This document shows positions 8,938 to 18,325 of a stretch of DNA of 34,763 nucleotides, one piece after another. The stretch comes from an uncultured Robiginitomaculum sp. Lineage in GTDB: Bacteria; Pseudomonadota; Alphaproteobacteria; Caulobacterales; Maricaulaceae. The position numbers were made by a program, and so were the translations under genes. The notes under the pieces are model-generated. The model was not told where the DNA came from, ran no database searches, and saw only the letters and a list, made by a program, of their open reading frames with translations. Every line of letters begins with the position of its first letter. The stretch's first letter is position 1. Where the stretch lies: assembly GCA_938010385.1 (NCBI GenBank), contig CALLVD010000112.1, positions 1-34,763 of the forward strand, in the 5' to 3' direction.

Positions 8938-11004
8938 TCAGCGGAAGGCAGAGCCTTGTCGCAAGTCCTGCTCAATCAAGAGGGAGGCCTGATCATTATT
9001 CAAGCGGGCGCGATAGACATTCAGGTTTTCCAAGACGCGCATGACATAGTTTCGCGTTTCAGAAAACGGAATGTTTTCAACCCAATCAATCGCGTCAATA
9101 GCCCCGGTTCGGGGATCGCCGTAACGGCGGTTCCACGTATTGACCCGTGACGCGCCCGCATTATAGGCCGCTGCCGCCATGATGTATGAGCCGTCATATT
9201 GCTCCAACAAGTCATGAAGATGGTGCGCGCCCAGCTTTGCAGCATAGTTTTGGTCTGTCGTCAGCCAAGAGCGATTATATTTCAACCGGTGTTTGCGGGC
9301 CGTAAACCGCGCCGTGCTGTCAATCATTTGCATCATGCCGTAAGCTTTGGCGGAGCTTACTGCGCTTGTATCAAATTCACTTTCCTGACGGGCAATCGCC
9401 AAGACAAAGGGCAGGTCAAAATTAGCCCCCAAATCCGTGATGACCGTCGGAATAGGGTAGGAGGATTCGGTCAGAATTGCCCCTACGCGCCCGCCTTGTT
9501 TGGCGGCGCGCACGCCCGGGGAATAAAACCGGTAATCGCGGGCTAAGGCCGAAAGCAAGGTCAATTCTTGCGCGGTCGCAAGCTCGTCATCCAAATGATA
9601 GGCGATTTGACGGAAGATACGCTCATTGCCGGTTTCACCGACAAGGCGCAGAGCGCGGATGATGCGGCGCGATTCAAATTCAGCCGACAAAACGGCGCCA
9701 TCATCTTCCGGCGGCAAGGAGATTGTTCCGCCGCCGCCTGCAAGCCGGCTTGCGGCCAGCTGTCCGTAATAAGTATTAATGTGGCGCGCAGCATCGGCGT
9801 AATAGGCTTGCTCATTGATATCGCCGGCGGCTTGCGCGGCTCGGCCTTGCCAGTAAGCACCGCGCGCCTGAGACACAGGAGTCGAAACATTGTCGCGAAG
9901 CGTGGAGAAATGTTTCAGGGCCCGCTGCGGGTCATTCATCATGGTCAGGGCAATCCAGCCGGATACAAACTCGGCTTCTGCAAACCGGTGCCCGCGGTCA
10001 TAGCCGTGATTTTGCACGAGGTTGTAGGCCGTGTTGTAGTCGCCGCTTTCCAGTCTCCAATAGGCCATAAGCTTGAGCTCAAACCACATGCGTTTGCGTC
10101 CGGGCTCTGTCGAGGCCGGAGCCTTAATGTCTTTGTAAACAGACAAGGCGTAGTCTTTGCCCTTGCGGGTGCGCCGCCAGCGGGCGCGCTCAAACAACAA
10201 ACCTGTATCTTGCGCTTGGGTTTTGGTCAGACGCTTTATGGCCGCGTCCATTCCGGAGCGATTACCGCCCACGCGAATACGCGCGTTCAGAAGATTGCTG
10301 TCTTCGCGGCTCATATGCGGGAGCAGGGCTTCGGCGCTTGAATAATGAGAGCGGCCAAGCCAAACCAAGTAATCCGCACGCGCAGCGTGGTCATCTTTGG
10401 TCAGGCGGTCTTTATACTTGGCGAAAAGTCGCTTTTGACGGTCGCGGGTCAGTTTGGATTCACGCCATGCCATACGGAGCCATTCATCACCGCTTGTTTT
10501 ATTGCCAAGCTTATAGTGCGCCACAGCCAAGGCGGCCCGGCCTTCGCCCGATACGGGGTCGTCTGCGCCAAACCATGCAATTGTATCGCCCGGTGATAAG
10601 GGCGCACGGTCAAGTAATTCTTTTTCGGCTTTTGACCGAATGCGGGTCATTCGCGGCCAATCGGATTGATATTGAATGACGCGGGTCATTTCCTCAAAAC
10701 TGACGCCGCCGTCATCGGCGGCTTTGCGCCAGCGCAGCACATCTTTGGCAATCGGGTCAGACAGCGCTTTTATTCGGCGATCAACATCGGTCCAATTTCG
10801 GCGGTCTGCGGCTGCAAGACCAAGGCGAAAAGTCTTTGCATCGGTTTTGGATAAGAATTGGGAGCTGTTCGGGGCTGCGGGTTTAATGCGCGGAACAGGT
10901 GGATTGGTTACGGCGCCCGCATAAGCCGGTCCTAAAGCCGCCATCATCAGCGTAACACTGAGGGTGAATATTCGTACCGGCGACGCGGCATTGCGCAATA
11001 ACAT
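8938..11004 (-). CDS. Soluble lytic murein transglycosylase (Slt70-like)
   Basis: 688-residue periplasmic enzyme that cleaves the MurNAc-GlcNAc bond with formation of 1,6-anhydro-MurNAc. An N-terminal signal peptide (cleavage near GPAYA) is followed by a long alpha-helical superhelix domain of TPR-like repeats rich in W/R/Y. The C-terminal SLT lysozyme-like domain carries the catalytic glutamate in ARQESEF (Glu541), then YGMMQMIDSTA, AAAAYNAG and FSETRNYVMRV. This is the Slt70 layout. The start at 11004 has only a weak ribosome site. It is divergent from dapA across 127 bases that must hold both promoters, and the CIA30-like gene lies downstream. Confidence 0.93.
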   Translation of the reverse strand: MLLRNAASPVRIFTLSVTLMMAALGPAYAGAVTNPPVPRIKPAAPNSSQFLSKTDAKTFRLGLAAADRRNWTDVDRRIKALSDPIAKDVLRWRKAADDGGVSFEEMTRVIQYQSDWPRMTRIRSKAEKELLDRAPLSPGDTIAWFGADDPVSGEGRAALAVAHYKLGNKTSGDEWLRMAWRESKLTRDRQKRLFAKYKDRLTKDDHAARADYLVWLGRSHYSSAEALLPHMSREDSNLLNARIRVGGNRSGMDAAIKRLTKTQAQDTGLLFERARWRRTRKGKDYALSVYKDIKAPASTEPGRKRMWFELKLMAYWRLESGDYNTAYNLVQNHGYDRGHRFAEAEFVSGWIALTMMNDPQRALKHFSTLRDNVSTPVSQARGAYWQGRAAQAAGDINEQAYYADAARHINTYYGQLAASRLAGGGGTISLPPEDDGAVLSAEFESRRIIRALRLVGETGNERIFRQIAYHLDDELATAQELTLLSALARDYRFYSPGVRAAKQGGRVGAILTESSYPIPTVITDLGANFDLPFVLAIARQESEFDTSAVSSAKAYGMMQMIDSTARFTARKHRLKYNRSWLTTDQNYAAKLGAHHLHDLLEQYDGSYIMAAAAYNAGASRVNTWNRRYGDPRTGAIDAIDWVENIPFSETRNYVMRVLENLNVYRARLNNDQASLLIEQDLRQGSAFR

Positions 11005-11131
11005 GAAACAAACCTAACGCTTCGCTTGCGCGGAGCAACAAAAGAAAGCTATGACGCCCCTAAATTTACATATGGCCTTCGATATAACGCTATGACGTGA
11101 CGCGCGGGCCCTGATGCGATAAGAAACTGAC

Positions 11132-12007
11132 ATGATTAATGGTTCACTAACAGCACTCGTTACGCCCTTTAAAAACGGCACTATTGACGAAAAAGCTTTC
11201 TGCGATTTCGTAGAATGGCAAATTGACAGCGGCATTCACGGGCTTGTGCCCTGCGGAACGACCGGGGAATCAGCAACGCTGACTGACGCGGAGCATCAGC
11301 GGGTGATTGAATTATGCGTTGAAACGGCTGCCGGACGTGTGCCCGTCATCGCCGGGGCAGGGTCTAATGAGACCACAGTGTCTATTAAATATGCCAAGCA
11401 CGCAAAAAGTCTGGGCGCGGATGCGGCTTTGGTTGTCACGCCATATTACAATAAGCCGAGCCAAGAAGGCATTTATCAGCACTTCAAAGCGATTAGCGAG
11501 GCCGTCGATATCCCGATTGTTGTTTACAATATCCCCGGGCGCAGTGTTGTCGATATTACCAATGACACGATGGGGCGCCTGGCAAGCCTTCCGACGGTTA
11601 TCGGCTGTAAAGATGCGACCGGCGATGTCACTCGGGTGACGGGGTTAGAAGATCGCTGCGGCGCTGACTTTATTCAGCTGTCCGGTGATGATCCGTCCTC
11701 ACTGGGCTATGCCGCGCAGGGCGGTCACGGCTGCATTTCGGTCGGCTCTAACGTTGCGCCGGCGCAATATGCAGCGCTCCATAATGCCATGATGGCCAAA
11801 GATTTTGTCAAAGCGTTAGACATCCACAAAACACTGGATCGGCTCCATAAAGACCTGTTCCTCGATCCGAGCCCGGCGCCCGCGAAATATGCGCTCTCGC
11901 TTTTGGGTAAGATGGATCCCCATGTCCGCTTGCCGATGACGCCGTGCCGTGAAGAGACGAAAACGGCCGTTAAAGCGGCCATGACGCGTGCAGGCGTGTC
12001 GTACTGA
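11132..12007 (+). CDS. dapA: 4-hydroxy-tetrahydrodipicolinate synthase
   Basis: 291-residue cytosolic TIM-barrel aldolase that condenses pyruvate with aspartate-semialdehyde, the first committed step to diaminopimelate and lysine. The Schiff-base lysine is Lys160 in [10 protein letters not shown]. The catalytic triad partners are Thr43/Thr44 in GTTGES and Tyr132 in VYNIPGR; the [12 protein letters not shown] loop is also present. Length is normal. The stop lies 4 bases before smpB, so the two are cotranscribed; this pairing beside a lytic transglycosylase is common in Alphaproteobacteria. The product feeds peptidoglycan precursors. Confidence 0.97.
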   Translation: MINGSLTALVTPFKNGTIDEKAFCDFVEWQIDSGIHGLVPCGTTGESATLTDAEHQRVIELCVETAAGRVPVIAGAGSNETTVSIKYAKHAKSLGADAALVVTPYYNKPSQEGIYQHFKAISEAVDIPIVVYNIPGRSVVDITNDTMGRLASLPTVIGCKDATGDVTRVTGLEDRCGADFIQLSGDDPSSLGYAAQGGHGCISVGSNVAPAQYAALHNAMMAKDFVKALDIHKTLDRLHKDLFLDPSPAPAKYALSLLGKMDPHVRLPMTPCREETKTAVKAAMTRAGVSY

Positions 12008-12011
12008 GCTG

Positions 12012-12497
12012 ATGGCGGCCAAGAAAAAGCCTGAGGATAATAACAAACTGATCGCGGATAATCGCCGCGCGCGGTTTGATTATGCCATTGAGGACACTTT
12101 TGAGGCCGGCATTTCGCTGCTGGGGACGGAGGTGAAATCGCTTCGCGTCGGACGGATTAACATCGCCGAAAGCTATGCGTCCGTAGAAAACGGCGAGATT
12201 ATTCTGATTAACGCCAATATCCCGATTTACGAGCCGGCCAGTCAGTTTAATCACGAACCGAAGCGGCACAGAAAGCTTCTTCTAAAGCGAAAAGAAATCA
12301 ATAAGTTGATAGCGCTTCGTGAACGAAAAGGCCGCACGATTGTGCCATTGAAAATGTATTTTAACGACCGCGGTATGGCCAAGCTGCTGCTGGGCGTCGG
12401 GACCGGTAAACGCGAGTTTGAAAAACGTCAGGTCACTAAAGATCGCGAATGGGGCCGTCAAAAGGGCCGCATTCTTCGTGATAGCGGCAAAGGCTGA
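12012..12497 (+). CDS. smpB: SsrA-binding protein SmpB
   Basis: 161-residue RNA-binding protein that brings tmRNA to stalled ribosomes, starting trans-translation and tagging of the broken product for ClpXP. The OB-barrel shows [38 protein letters not shown] and LLKRKEI. The basic C-terminal tail ([16 protein letters not shown]) is the part that folds in the ribosomal A site. I chose ATG 12012, 4 bases after dapA; the frame opens upstream at 11988 inside dapA but lacks conserved sequence there. The stop codon is directly adjacent to that of trmFO on the other strand. tmRNA (ssrA) is not in this window. Confidence 0.97.
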   Translation: MAAKKKPEDNNKLIADNRRARFDYAIEDTFEAGISLLGTEVKSLRVGRINIAESYASVENGEIILINANIPIYEPASQFNHEPKRHRKLLLKRKEINKLIALRERKGRTIVPLKMYFNDRGMAKLLLGVGTGKREFEKRQVTKDREWGRQKGRILRDSGKG

Positions 12498-13901
12498 TTA
12501 TCCGGCCGTAATCCAGTCTTGAATATCGTCGAGCGCGCGCAGGCTGAAGTGTTTCTTGCGAAACCGGGTTTTGTCTTTACCGCGCATGCGCGTACCGTCT
12601 TCGGATTTGTAAACAAGGCCTTCAATGGGCGGGAAGATCCCGTAATTGACATTCATCGGCTGAAACTTGGCTTTCGGGCCTGTCATATATCCGCCGGTCA
12701 CGTGCTCAACGAGTGATCCCATCGCCGTTGTTTTTGGCGGGACGGGATAGGTTTTCCCGCGGGCCTGCGCTGCGGCCATACGGCCGGCAATAAGGCCAAG
12801 GGCCGCGCTTTCAACATAGCCTTCTACGCCCATAATTTGCCCGGCAAAGCGCAAGTCAAGGCGAGCTTTAAGCTGTAACTGATTGTTTAATAACACCGGA
12901 GAGTTAATAAACGTATTGCGGTGAATGCCGCCGAGACGGGCAAATTCGGCCTTTTCCAAACCCGGGATAGTGCGCAAAATCTCGACCTGCGCGCCGTATT
13001 TCATTTTCGTCTGAAACCCGACCATGTTGTAAATCGTGCCCAGCGCATTGTCCTGACGCAGTTGTACGATCGCGTGAGATTTAACGGTCGGATCGTGGGG
13101 ATTGGTCAGCCCAACGGGTTTCATCGGGCCCCAGCGCAATGTCTCCGGACCGCGCGCGGCCATGACTTCAATCGGCAGGCAGCTTTCAAAATAGGGTGTG
13201 TCTTTTTCCCAGTCTTTAAACTCTGTCTGATCGGAATTGACCAGCGCGTCGATGAACGTTTCGTATTCGTCTTTATTCATCGGGCAATTGATATAGTCCG
13301 CGCCATCGCCGCCCGGACCTTTTTTGTCGTAGCGGCTTTGCATCCACGCAATGTCAAAATCAATGCTTTCTTTGTAAACAATCGGCGCAATCGCGTCGAA
13401 AAATGCTAAGCTGTCTTCGTCCGTGACCTCCAAAATCGCTTTGGCGAGCGGCTCTGATGTCAGCGGGCCTGTGGCGATGATGGTGTTTTCCCATTCTGCC
13501 GGAGGCAGTCCTGTGACTTCGCCGATGGCTATGGAGATAAGCGGATGCTCTGTCAGTGCTTGTGTGACGGCTTTGGAAAACAAAACCCGGTCCACAGCCA
13601 GCGCGCCGCCGGCGGGAAGCTTATGCTCATCCGCGCATTTCATAATTAAAGAGCCTGCGCGCCGCATTTCTTCATGCAGCAGCCCAACGGCATTACCCAG
13701 CGCGTTATCGCTGCGAAACGAGTTGGAACAGACCAGTTCAGCCAATCCGTCCGTTTCGTGAGCCGCCGTTTTCTTAACCGGTCGCATTTCGTGAATAATG
13801 ACGGGCACGCCCGCTTGTGCCAGCTGCCATGCAGCCTCTGAGCCGGCGAGGCCGCCGCCGATAACGTGAACAGGCTTTGTCGATGTCGCTGAATTTTCCA
13901 T
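12498..13901 (-). CDS. trmFO: Methylenetetrahydrofolate--tRNA-(uracil-5-)-methyltransferase TrmFO
   Basis: Flavoenzyme that makes m5U54 in the tRNA T loop using methylene-tetrahydrofolate and FADH2. The FAD-binding motif is [13 protein letters not shown] (~13-25), followed by HEMRP. The conserved [10 protein letters not shown] (~57-66) has Cys58 at the position of the catalytic cysteine. [21 protein letters not shown] and the C-terminal NVNYGIFPP are also family strings. Starting at ATG 13901 gives 467 residues, matching the family's N-terminus; a GTG at 13994 would add 31 unlike residues. Presence of TrmFO instead of SAM-dependent TrmA is typical of Alphaproteobacteria. The gene ends flush with smpB. 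Confidence 0.94.
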   Translation of the reverse strand: MENSATSTKPVHVIGGGLAGSEAAWQLAQAGVPVIIHEMRPVKKTAAHETDGLAELVCSNSFRSDNALGNAVGLLHEEMRRAGSLIMKCADEHKLPAGGALAVDRVLFSKAVTQALTEHPLISIAIGEVTGLPPAEWENTIIATGPLTSEPLAKAILEVTDEDSLAFFDAIAPIVYKESIDFDIAWMQSRYDKKGPGGDGADYINCPMNKDEYETFIDALVNSDQTEFKDWEKDTPYFESCLPIEVMAARGPETLRWGPMKPVGLTNPHDPTVKSHAIVQLRQDNALGTIYNMVGFQTKMKYGAQVEILRTIPGLEKAEFARLGGIHRNTFINSPVLLNNQLQLKARLDLRFAGQIMGVEGYVESAALGLIAGRMAAAQARGKTYPVPPKTTAMGSLVEHVTGGYMTGPKAKFQPMNVNYGIFPPIEGLVYKSEDGTRMRGKDKTRFRKKHFSLRALDDIQDWITAG

Positions 13902-14014
13902 GGCGGGGGCATAGCCAATCACGCCGTTGGCTTCAATAGGGCAAAGCGCGGCGGCCCTTGATTTTTTCTTGCGAACAGCGGTGTTTTTAATCACAGTCAG
14001 AACAGGAGAGGGTT

Positions 14015-15004
14015 ATGGCAGAGTCAGAGATTAAAACGCCGTGGGATTTCGGGGAAAGCATCAGCGTGCCATTCCAACTGCCGAATAAATTCGGGTGGCG
14101 CATCATTATTTGGGCCGCCGCACTTATGATGGTGATCACAGCCGTCATGTTTTTATTGGCAATTCCCATCATTAAGGGCGTGATACCGACATTCATTGAG
14201 ATTGCAAACGCGCCGGACTCACCTGACGCGATTTTCGCTGTTATGGGTGCCTATATGAAGTTTGCAGGTCTTTTTTCCGTTGCCGGATTGGCGTCTTTGC
14301 TTGTTCTCAGCAGTGCTGAAGCGTCCATGCTCGCCGCATATTTGCGCGGCGACATGAAGCAAGGGTTTCCGCTGCGCTTTGACGGCGATATGTGGCGCGT
14401 TATCGGCGCAAGGCTCTTGGTGGGCTTGTTAATCGGCGCCGCGCTTTTTGCAATCTACATCGTTCTGATAATCCTGATTATAAGTATGTCGATGGCGACA
14501 GGATCTGTGAATGGCAGTGCCGGCGCTATGGCGTTTATGGGAATTGTCAGCTTTGTTTTAATTGTCGCCGCCATTGCTGTGGCAATTTTTGTGTCCGTGC
14601 GCTTGTCATCGGTGGCGGCTGTCTCTGTACGCGACAGGTCGTTCAACCTCGGTGACGGTTGGTGCGTATCAAAGGGACGTGTTTGGCCGATGATCGGAGG
14701 GTTTGTCATCCTTTTCATCATTCTCGGAATTGCGCAGAATGTATTGATGTATGGCGGTGTTTTCAGTGTGGCCGGCGCGAGCGGCCTGTTTTCCATGGGT
14801 GAGCAGTTTGCGTCGATGGAAACCCCGGCAGAAGCGTTTGAGCTAATCGGGTCTATGTTTAACCCGCTTGTTATTATTCTCGCGTCTGTTGTTCTGATCC
14901 TGTTGACAGTGCTGGGCGTGGTTGGGCGATTGTGCATTGCCGGCGTGCCTGCGCATGTGGTCAAACTCGACGCCGGACCGGAGCAAATCGCAGATATATT
15001 TTAG
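14015..15004 (+). CDS. Multi-pass membrane protein, paralog 1 (unknown function)
   Basis: 329 residues with about six hydrophobic segments (near 28-52, 82-100, 130-158, 174-196, 226-252, 284-308). I do not recognise the family. The N-terminus is short and cytoplasmic-looking, with PWDFGESI. RFDGDMWRVIGARL (~121-134) and SKGRVWP (219-225) precede membrane segments and recur in the next gene. A strong ribosome site (AGGAGAGGG) precedes ATG 14015. It is eight bases from the next gene, so the two form an operon. An integral-membrane scaffold or transporter-like role is possible, but nothing catalytic is visible. Confidence 0.75.
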   Translation: MAESEIKTPWDFGESISVPFQLPNKFGWRIIIWAAALMMVITAVMFLLAIPIIKGVIPTFIEIANAPDSPDAIFAVMGAYMKFAGLFSVAGLASLLVLSSAEASMLAAYLRGDMKQGFPLRFDGDMWRVIGARLLVGLLIGAALFAIYIVLIILIISMSMATGSVNGSAGAMAFMGIVSFVLIVAAIAVAIFVSVRLSSVAAVSVRDRSFNLGDGWCVSKGRVWPMIGGFVILFIILGIAQNVLMYGGVFSVAGASGLFSMGEQFASMETPAEAFELIGSMFNPLVIILASVVLILLTVLGVVGRLCIAGVPAHVVKLDAGPEQIADIF

Positions 15005-15012
15005 GATTAATT

Positions 15013-15987
15013 ATGACCATAGGCAGACAAAAACCTTTTGATTTCGGCGAAGCGATGATTCAATTGTTTCGCACATCCGGCGGCGCGCCGTTCGCCAAGC
15101 GGCTCTGGTTTTGGGTTACCATTCCAATCGCCTTGTCCTTGATAATTGCTGTGCCGCTTATGGCCCCGCATTATACGGATTATCTTGTGTGGTCAGCCGG
15201 CTATATGGAAGCTGCGATGTCCGGCGAACAGCCGGATCCTGAAATGTTTGCTGAAATTTTGCCTGTGCTTAAACAGATGATCCCCGGCTACATTATTATG
15301 ATGCTGGGCATGTGGATTGCCGCCGTTCTGGGCGAGGCGGCGCTGCACCGCAAAATCCTGCTTGGCACAGAAACGCCCGGTCGTCCTGTTCGTTTCGGCG
15401 GGGATGAGCTTCGGGTTATGGGCGCGCAGCTTTGCGTCTGGGGAATTTTGCTGCTTATTTATATAGGCGGATTTGTTGCCGCATTTGCGATGATGGGATT
15501 GTTGGGCGCAGTCGTGGGCGTTATCGGCGCCGCTTTGGGGTCTTTCGCAATCTTGGCTGTGCTGTACTTCGTTATCCACTACGCAGTGCGGCTGATGCCG
15601 GCATCAGCCTTGAGCGTAAAGCACGGCAGCCTGCGGGTTTGGAGCGCGACGAAAATTACCAAAGGCCGGTTCTGGCCGCTCTTTGGCGCTTTTGTTTTGG
15701 TCTATATCGGCGGCTGGATTGTCTCTATGGTCATCACACAAGTCGGATCGCTGATAGTCTTCGGCGGCAATCCCGCGGCAGAAGCTATGGTGCCGGGCGG
15801 TGATATCACCGTCATCATGGAAGATGCCGCCCGGCGTATCAAGAACCCGCTCGTAATCTTCGCAGGCATCGTTTGCGTCATCGCTTATTCTGCGCTGATG
15901 TCGATTTGGTTTTTGTGCCTGTCGGGCATTGGTACTTATGCCGTGCGCCAATCCGAAGGCGAGAGCATAGATGCGACTTTCGACTGA
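15013..15987 (+). CDS. Multi-pass membrane protein, paralog 2 (unknown function)
   Basis: 324 residues, roughly six membrane segments, clearly related to the preceding gene. PFDFGEAM matches PWDFGESI at the N-terminus, RFGGDELRVMGAQL matches RFDGDMWRVIGARL, and TKGRFWP (216-222) matches SKGRVWP. ATG 15013 is used because AGGA lies just upstream; a longer frame from 14932 would overlap the previous gene and lacks the shared N-terminus. The stop is eight bases from the convergent FecR-domain gene with no visible terminator. Confidence 0.75.
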   Translation: MTIGRQKPFDFGEAMIQLFRTSGGAPFAKRLWFWVTIPIALSLIIAVPLMAPHYTDYLVWSAGYMEAAMSGEQPDPEMFAEILPVLKQMIPGYIIMMLGMWIAAVLGEAALHRKILLGTETPGRPVRFGGDELRVMGAQLCVWGILLLIYIGGFVAAFAMMGLLGAVVGVIGAALGSFAILAVLYFVIHYAVRLMPASALSVKHGSLRVWSATKITKGRFWPLFGAFVLVYIGGWIVSMVITQVGSLIVFGGNPAAEAMVPGGDITVIMEDAARRIKNPLVIFAGIVCVIAYSALMSIWFLCLSGIGTYAVRQSEGESIDATFD

Positions 15988-15995
15988 TCTGTAGA

Positions 15996-16979
15996 TTACG
16001 GCCCTGAGATGACGCCACCTGTGTCGCTGTCATCCATAGGCAATAAGCTCTCACACGCAGGAAAGTTCGGATTGCCCGGCCCGCAAGGAAACGCGCCATC
16101 TTCGAAGGTAATGCCCGGATCCGTTGGCCAATCAAAGTCAGAAAGCGGATTTTCCGTCGTGTCCATAGGGCGCAAAACGCCGCGTGACTCGCCGGCCGGT
16201 ATGTCTGCGTCAAAGGTGAAAGGCTGATAGGTTTGCGCCATATTCGGGCGGGTCCGTAAGAGCTCACTGAATTTTTCAAAAACCTCGTCCGAGACTTGGT
16301 TGATTACAATCGGCGCCGAATTAGCATCGGGCACGAATGCGCCCATTCCGGCGTTATTCAGGCGCGCTGTGCGTCCGCCTGCGGTAATCTCAATCATGCC
16401 CCGGCGATCATTGCCGGTGTTGGCGCGGCCGGGTCCGCGCAGCATAACCAAAGTGGCCCCGTTCTGATCTGTTGACGTAGCCGCGGTTATAATGCCCGCA
16501 TCAATCGCGTAGGCGACGGCTTCTGCGCCGACTAAGCCTTCTACAATCGTTCCGCGGATGCCCATAGACGCGACAGGCGTATTGATCGCCACGTCATCAG
16601 GATTTGATTTTGACACTTTACCGGACATAAACCGGAACATGCCTTTTTTAACATTGGCGGATATTTGGTTATTGTTTTTTGACGGGTCATAAACAAATTT
16701 ATCAATCGTCAGCGCGCATTGCGGGCCGACGGTGAAAACGCTTTGATCTTTCAATAAAACCTGAAGCGCACTTTTTCTTTCTGAATTGACTTCATCACCC
16801 AAAAAAACGGGCTTTTTTATTTCAGCCTGTTGCGCTTGCGAGGCCCCGCTTTGGATTGTCACTTTGCCTTTGACAGCGGCATTAATGCCGACTTGCTCTG
16901 CCGCATAGGCTCCGCTTGTTGATAAAAGCAGAGCTGCGGTTGTCAGAAAAATGCGGGGATAAACAGTAAGACGTGTCAT
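15996..16979 (-). CDS. Exported FecR-domain protein
   Basis: 327 residues. A signal peptide (cleavage near GAYA before AEQ) is followed by a FecR domain at about 30-150. It includes GDEVNSERKSALQVLLKDQS, FTVGPQCALTIDKFVY and the closing INTPVASMGIRGT, which is the usual FecR-domain end. There is no N-terminal cytoplasmic anti-sigma segment and no ECF sigma gene nearby, so this is not a FecI/FecR sensor. It belongs to the exported FecR-only class found beside envelope or surface-protein genes. The tail is acidic and Asp/Pro-rich with two cysteines. ATG follows the upstream gene's stop by one base (TAATATG on the coding strand), so translation is coupled. Confidence 0.82.
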   Translation of the reverse strand: MTRLTVYPRIFLTTAALLLSTSGAYAAEQVGINAAVKGKVTIQSGASQAQQAEIKKPVFLGDEVNSERKSALQVLLKDQSVFTVGPQCALTIDKFVYDPSKNNNQISANVKKGMFRFMSGKVSKSNPDDVAINTPVASMGIRGTIVEGLVGAEAVAYAIDAGIITAATSTDQNGATLVMLRGPGRANTGNDRRGMIEITAGGRTARLNNAGMGAFVPDANSAPIVINQVSDEVFEKFSELLRTRPNMAQTYQPFTFDADIPAGESRGVLRPMDTTENPLSDFDWPTDPGITFEDGAFPCGPGNPNFPACESLLPMDDSDTGGVISGP

Positions 16980-16980
16980 A

Positions 16981-18264
16981 TTAAAAATCCCAATTCAGTG
17001 AAAGTTCGGCGCCGACATTATCATAATCAAACGCGGATATATTAGAGCTGCGGTCAATCCAATCGACTGCGCCTTCGATGAAGACATTATCCAAGGACTC
17101 GAAGCTCTCTGCTATGGCGCTCAGCCGGACGCCGTAAGCGGCGCGGGCGTAGATGTGGTCATCGTCGCGAGCCGTCGGCGGTGTGGCAAATGTATTGATT
17201 CCGTCATAGTCCAAGGCGCGATAGCTGAGATTGCCCGAGACATAGCGATCCGTGCTTGGCGTATGAAAAATATTGGCGGTAATCCGGAAGGCGTCATAGG
17301 CAAATATGTCAGTCTTGGCATGTTTGTCATCATAAGTCAGGAAGCCGCCTATGCGCGTCTGTGGGCTGAGCTTATGAGATAATCCTGTTGTAACAGAGTA
17401 TTTCTGCCCGCTGCGAAAGCGCTCATTAGGCAGTCCGGGCAGAGCCTTATAGTCTTGGTAAACACCCGCCGCGCCAAGGGTCAGTTTTGTTTCATCGCTA
17501 AGAGCAATGCTGACATCGCCTCGCGGACCCAGTTCTGTCAAGTAGTCGTCACCGTCCAGTGCAGCGGCGCGGCCGCCAATCCGTGCCGTCCATTCGACGG
17601 TTTCACCGCCGCCTATGCCGATATTGCCGTGAAAGTTGCGATAGCTGCGTGACGCCGACTCGCTTGGCTCGCGTAAATAAACTCCGCCGCCGCCAAGAAT
17701 ATCTAAGCCGGCGATCAGAGGCGTGCGGGCTGTGAAAGCGGCGCGGGCGATAAGAGACAAATCGTCTTCGCTTCCAGTGCGGTTCACAACATCGGTCAGC
17801 GTGTTTGCGCCGTTATCATCGTAACGCACGCCGGCCTTTATCCGAGCAGCAAACGCCCCTGAATCATCGGGCGCGCCCGTTACGACCGTATTCATTCGCG
17901 CTAGTTCTGCTTTTTGCGCGCCGTTCAGCGGTCTGGATTCCAGCAAGACCAATTCGCGGCTTGCCGCTTGGCGATCATCTAATTGCAACAAAACATAAGT
18001 GTAAAACAAACGGGCCGAATCCCAATTCGGTTCGGCATAGAGCAGGCGCTCCAGTGTTGATGCCGCTTGCAACAGATTGCCTGCGGCCGCTTCCTGTTTG
18101 GCGTAATCCAGGTTTAACTGCGCATTTTCAGGGTTTTCAAAGACATCATTGAAAGTAATTTGCGCCGATGCGGTTTGCGCGGCAAAGCCGAGTATGGCTG
18201 CGCTCAGGCTGTATGAAACAGCTTTGAATATCGAATTGCGGCGCGGTTTAAGGAATACAGTCAT
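16981..18264 (-). CDS. Outer-membrane protein with N-terminal TPR region and C-terminal beta-barrel
   Basis: 427 residues. A signal peptide (cleavage near TASA before Q) is followed by two or three TPR-like helices at about 45-120 (NLDYAKQEAAAGNLLQAAST, then a pair around ARLFYTYVLLQLDD). The rest alternates short Gly/aromatic strands, as in a beta-barrel. It ends in NWDF, and the terminal Phe is the usual outer-membrane insertion signal. The layout recalls Slam-type surface lipoprotein assembly modifiers (TPR plus porin-like DUF560 barrel), but the match is by architecture only. It is the first gene of a two-gene operon with the FecR protein. The leader holds a hairpin over the ribosome site and a CRP-like palindrome. 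Confidence 0.75.
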   Translation of the reverse strand: MTVFLKPRRNSIFKAVSYSLSAAILGFAAQTASAQITFNDVFENPENAQLNLDYAKQEAAAGNLLQAASTLERLLYAEPNWDSARLFYTYVLLQLDDRQAASRELVLLESRPLNGAQKAELARMNTVVTGAPDDSGAFAARIKAGVRYDDNGANTLTDVVNRTGSEDDLSLIARAAFTARTPLIAGLDILGGGGVYLREPSESASRSYRNFHGNIGIGGGETVEWTARIGGRAAALDGDDYLTELGPRGDVSIALSDETKLTLGAAGVYQDYKALPGLPNERFRSGQKYSVTTGLSHKLSPQTRIGGFLTYDDKHAKTDIFAYDAFRITANIFHTPSTDRYVSGNLSYRALDYDGINTFATPPTARDDDHIYARAAYGVRLSAIAESFESLDNVFIEGAVDWIDRSSNISAFDYDNVGAELSLNWDF

Positions 18265-18270
18265 TATTTT

Positions 18271-18300
18271 CAGCCCCTAAGATAAACTACTCAAGGGCTG
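18271..18300 (-). promoter_or_regulatory. Leader hairpin overlapping the ribosome-binding site of the TPR-barrel gene
   Basis: On the coding strand CAGCCC (18300-18295) can pair with GGGCTG (18276-18271) across an 18-base loop. The second arm overlaps the AGGGG ribosome site ahead of the ATG at 18264. It could limit translation initiation, but a 6-bp stem with a long loop is weak. Confidence 0.3.
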
Positions 18301-18325
18301 TATAACGGATCAGTCGCCGCCCCTG

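Noticed and set aside
9568-10341. 257-codon open frame antisense to the lytic transglycosylase
   Set aside because: Lies wholly within a well-supported gene and has no recognisable domain.
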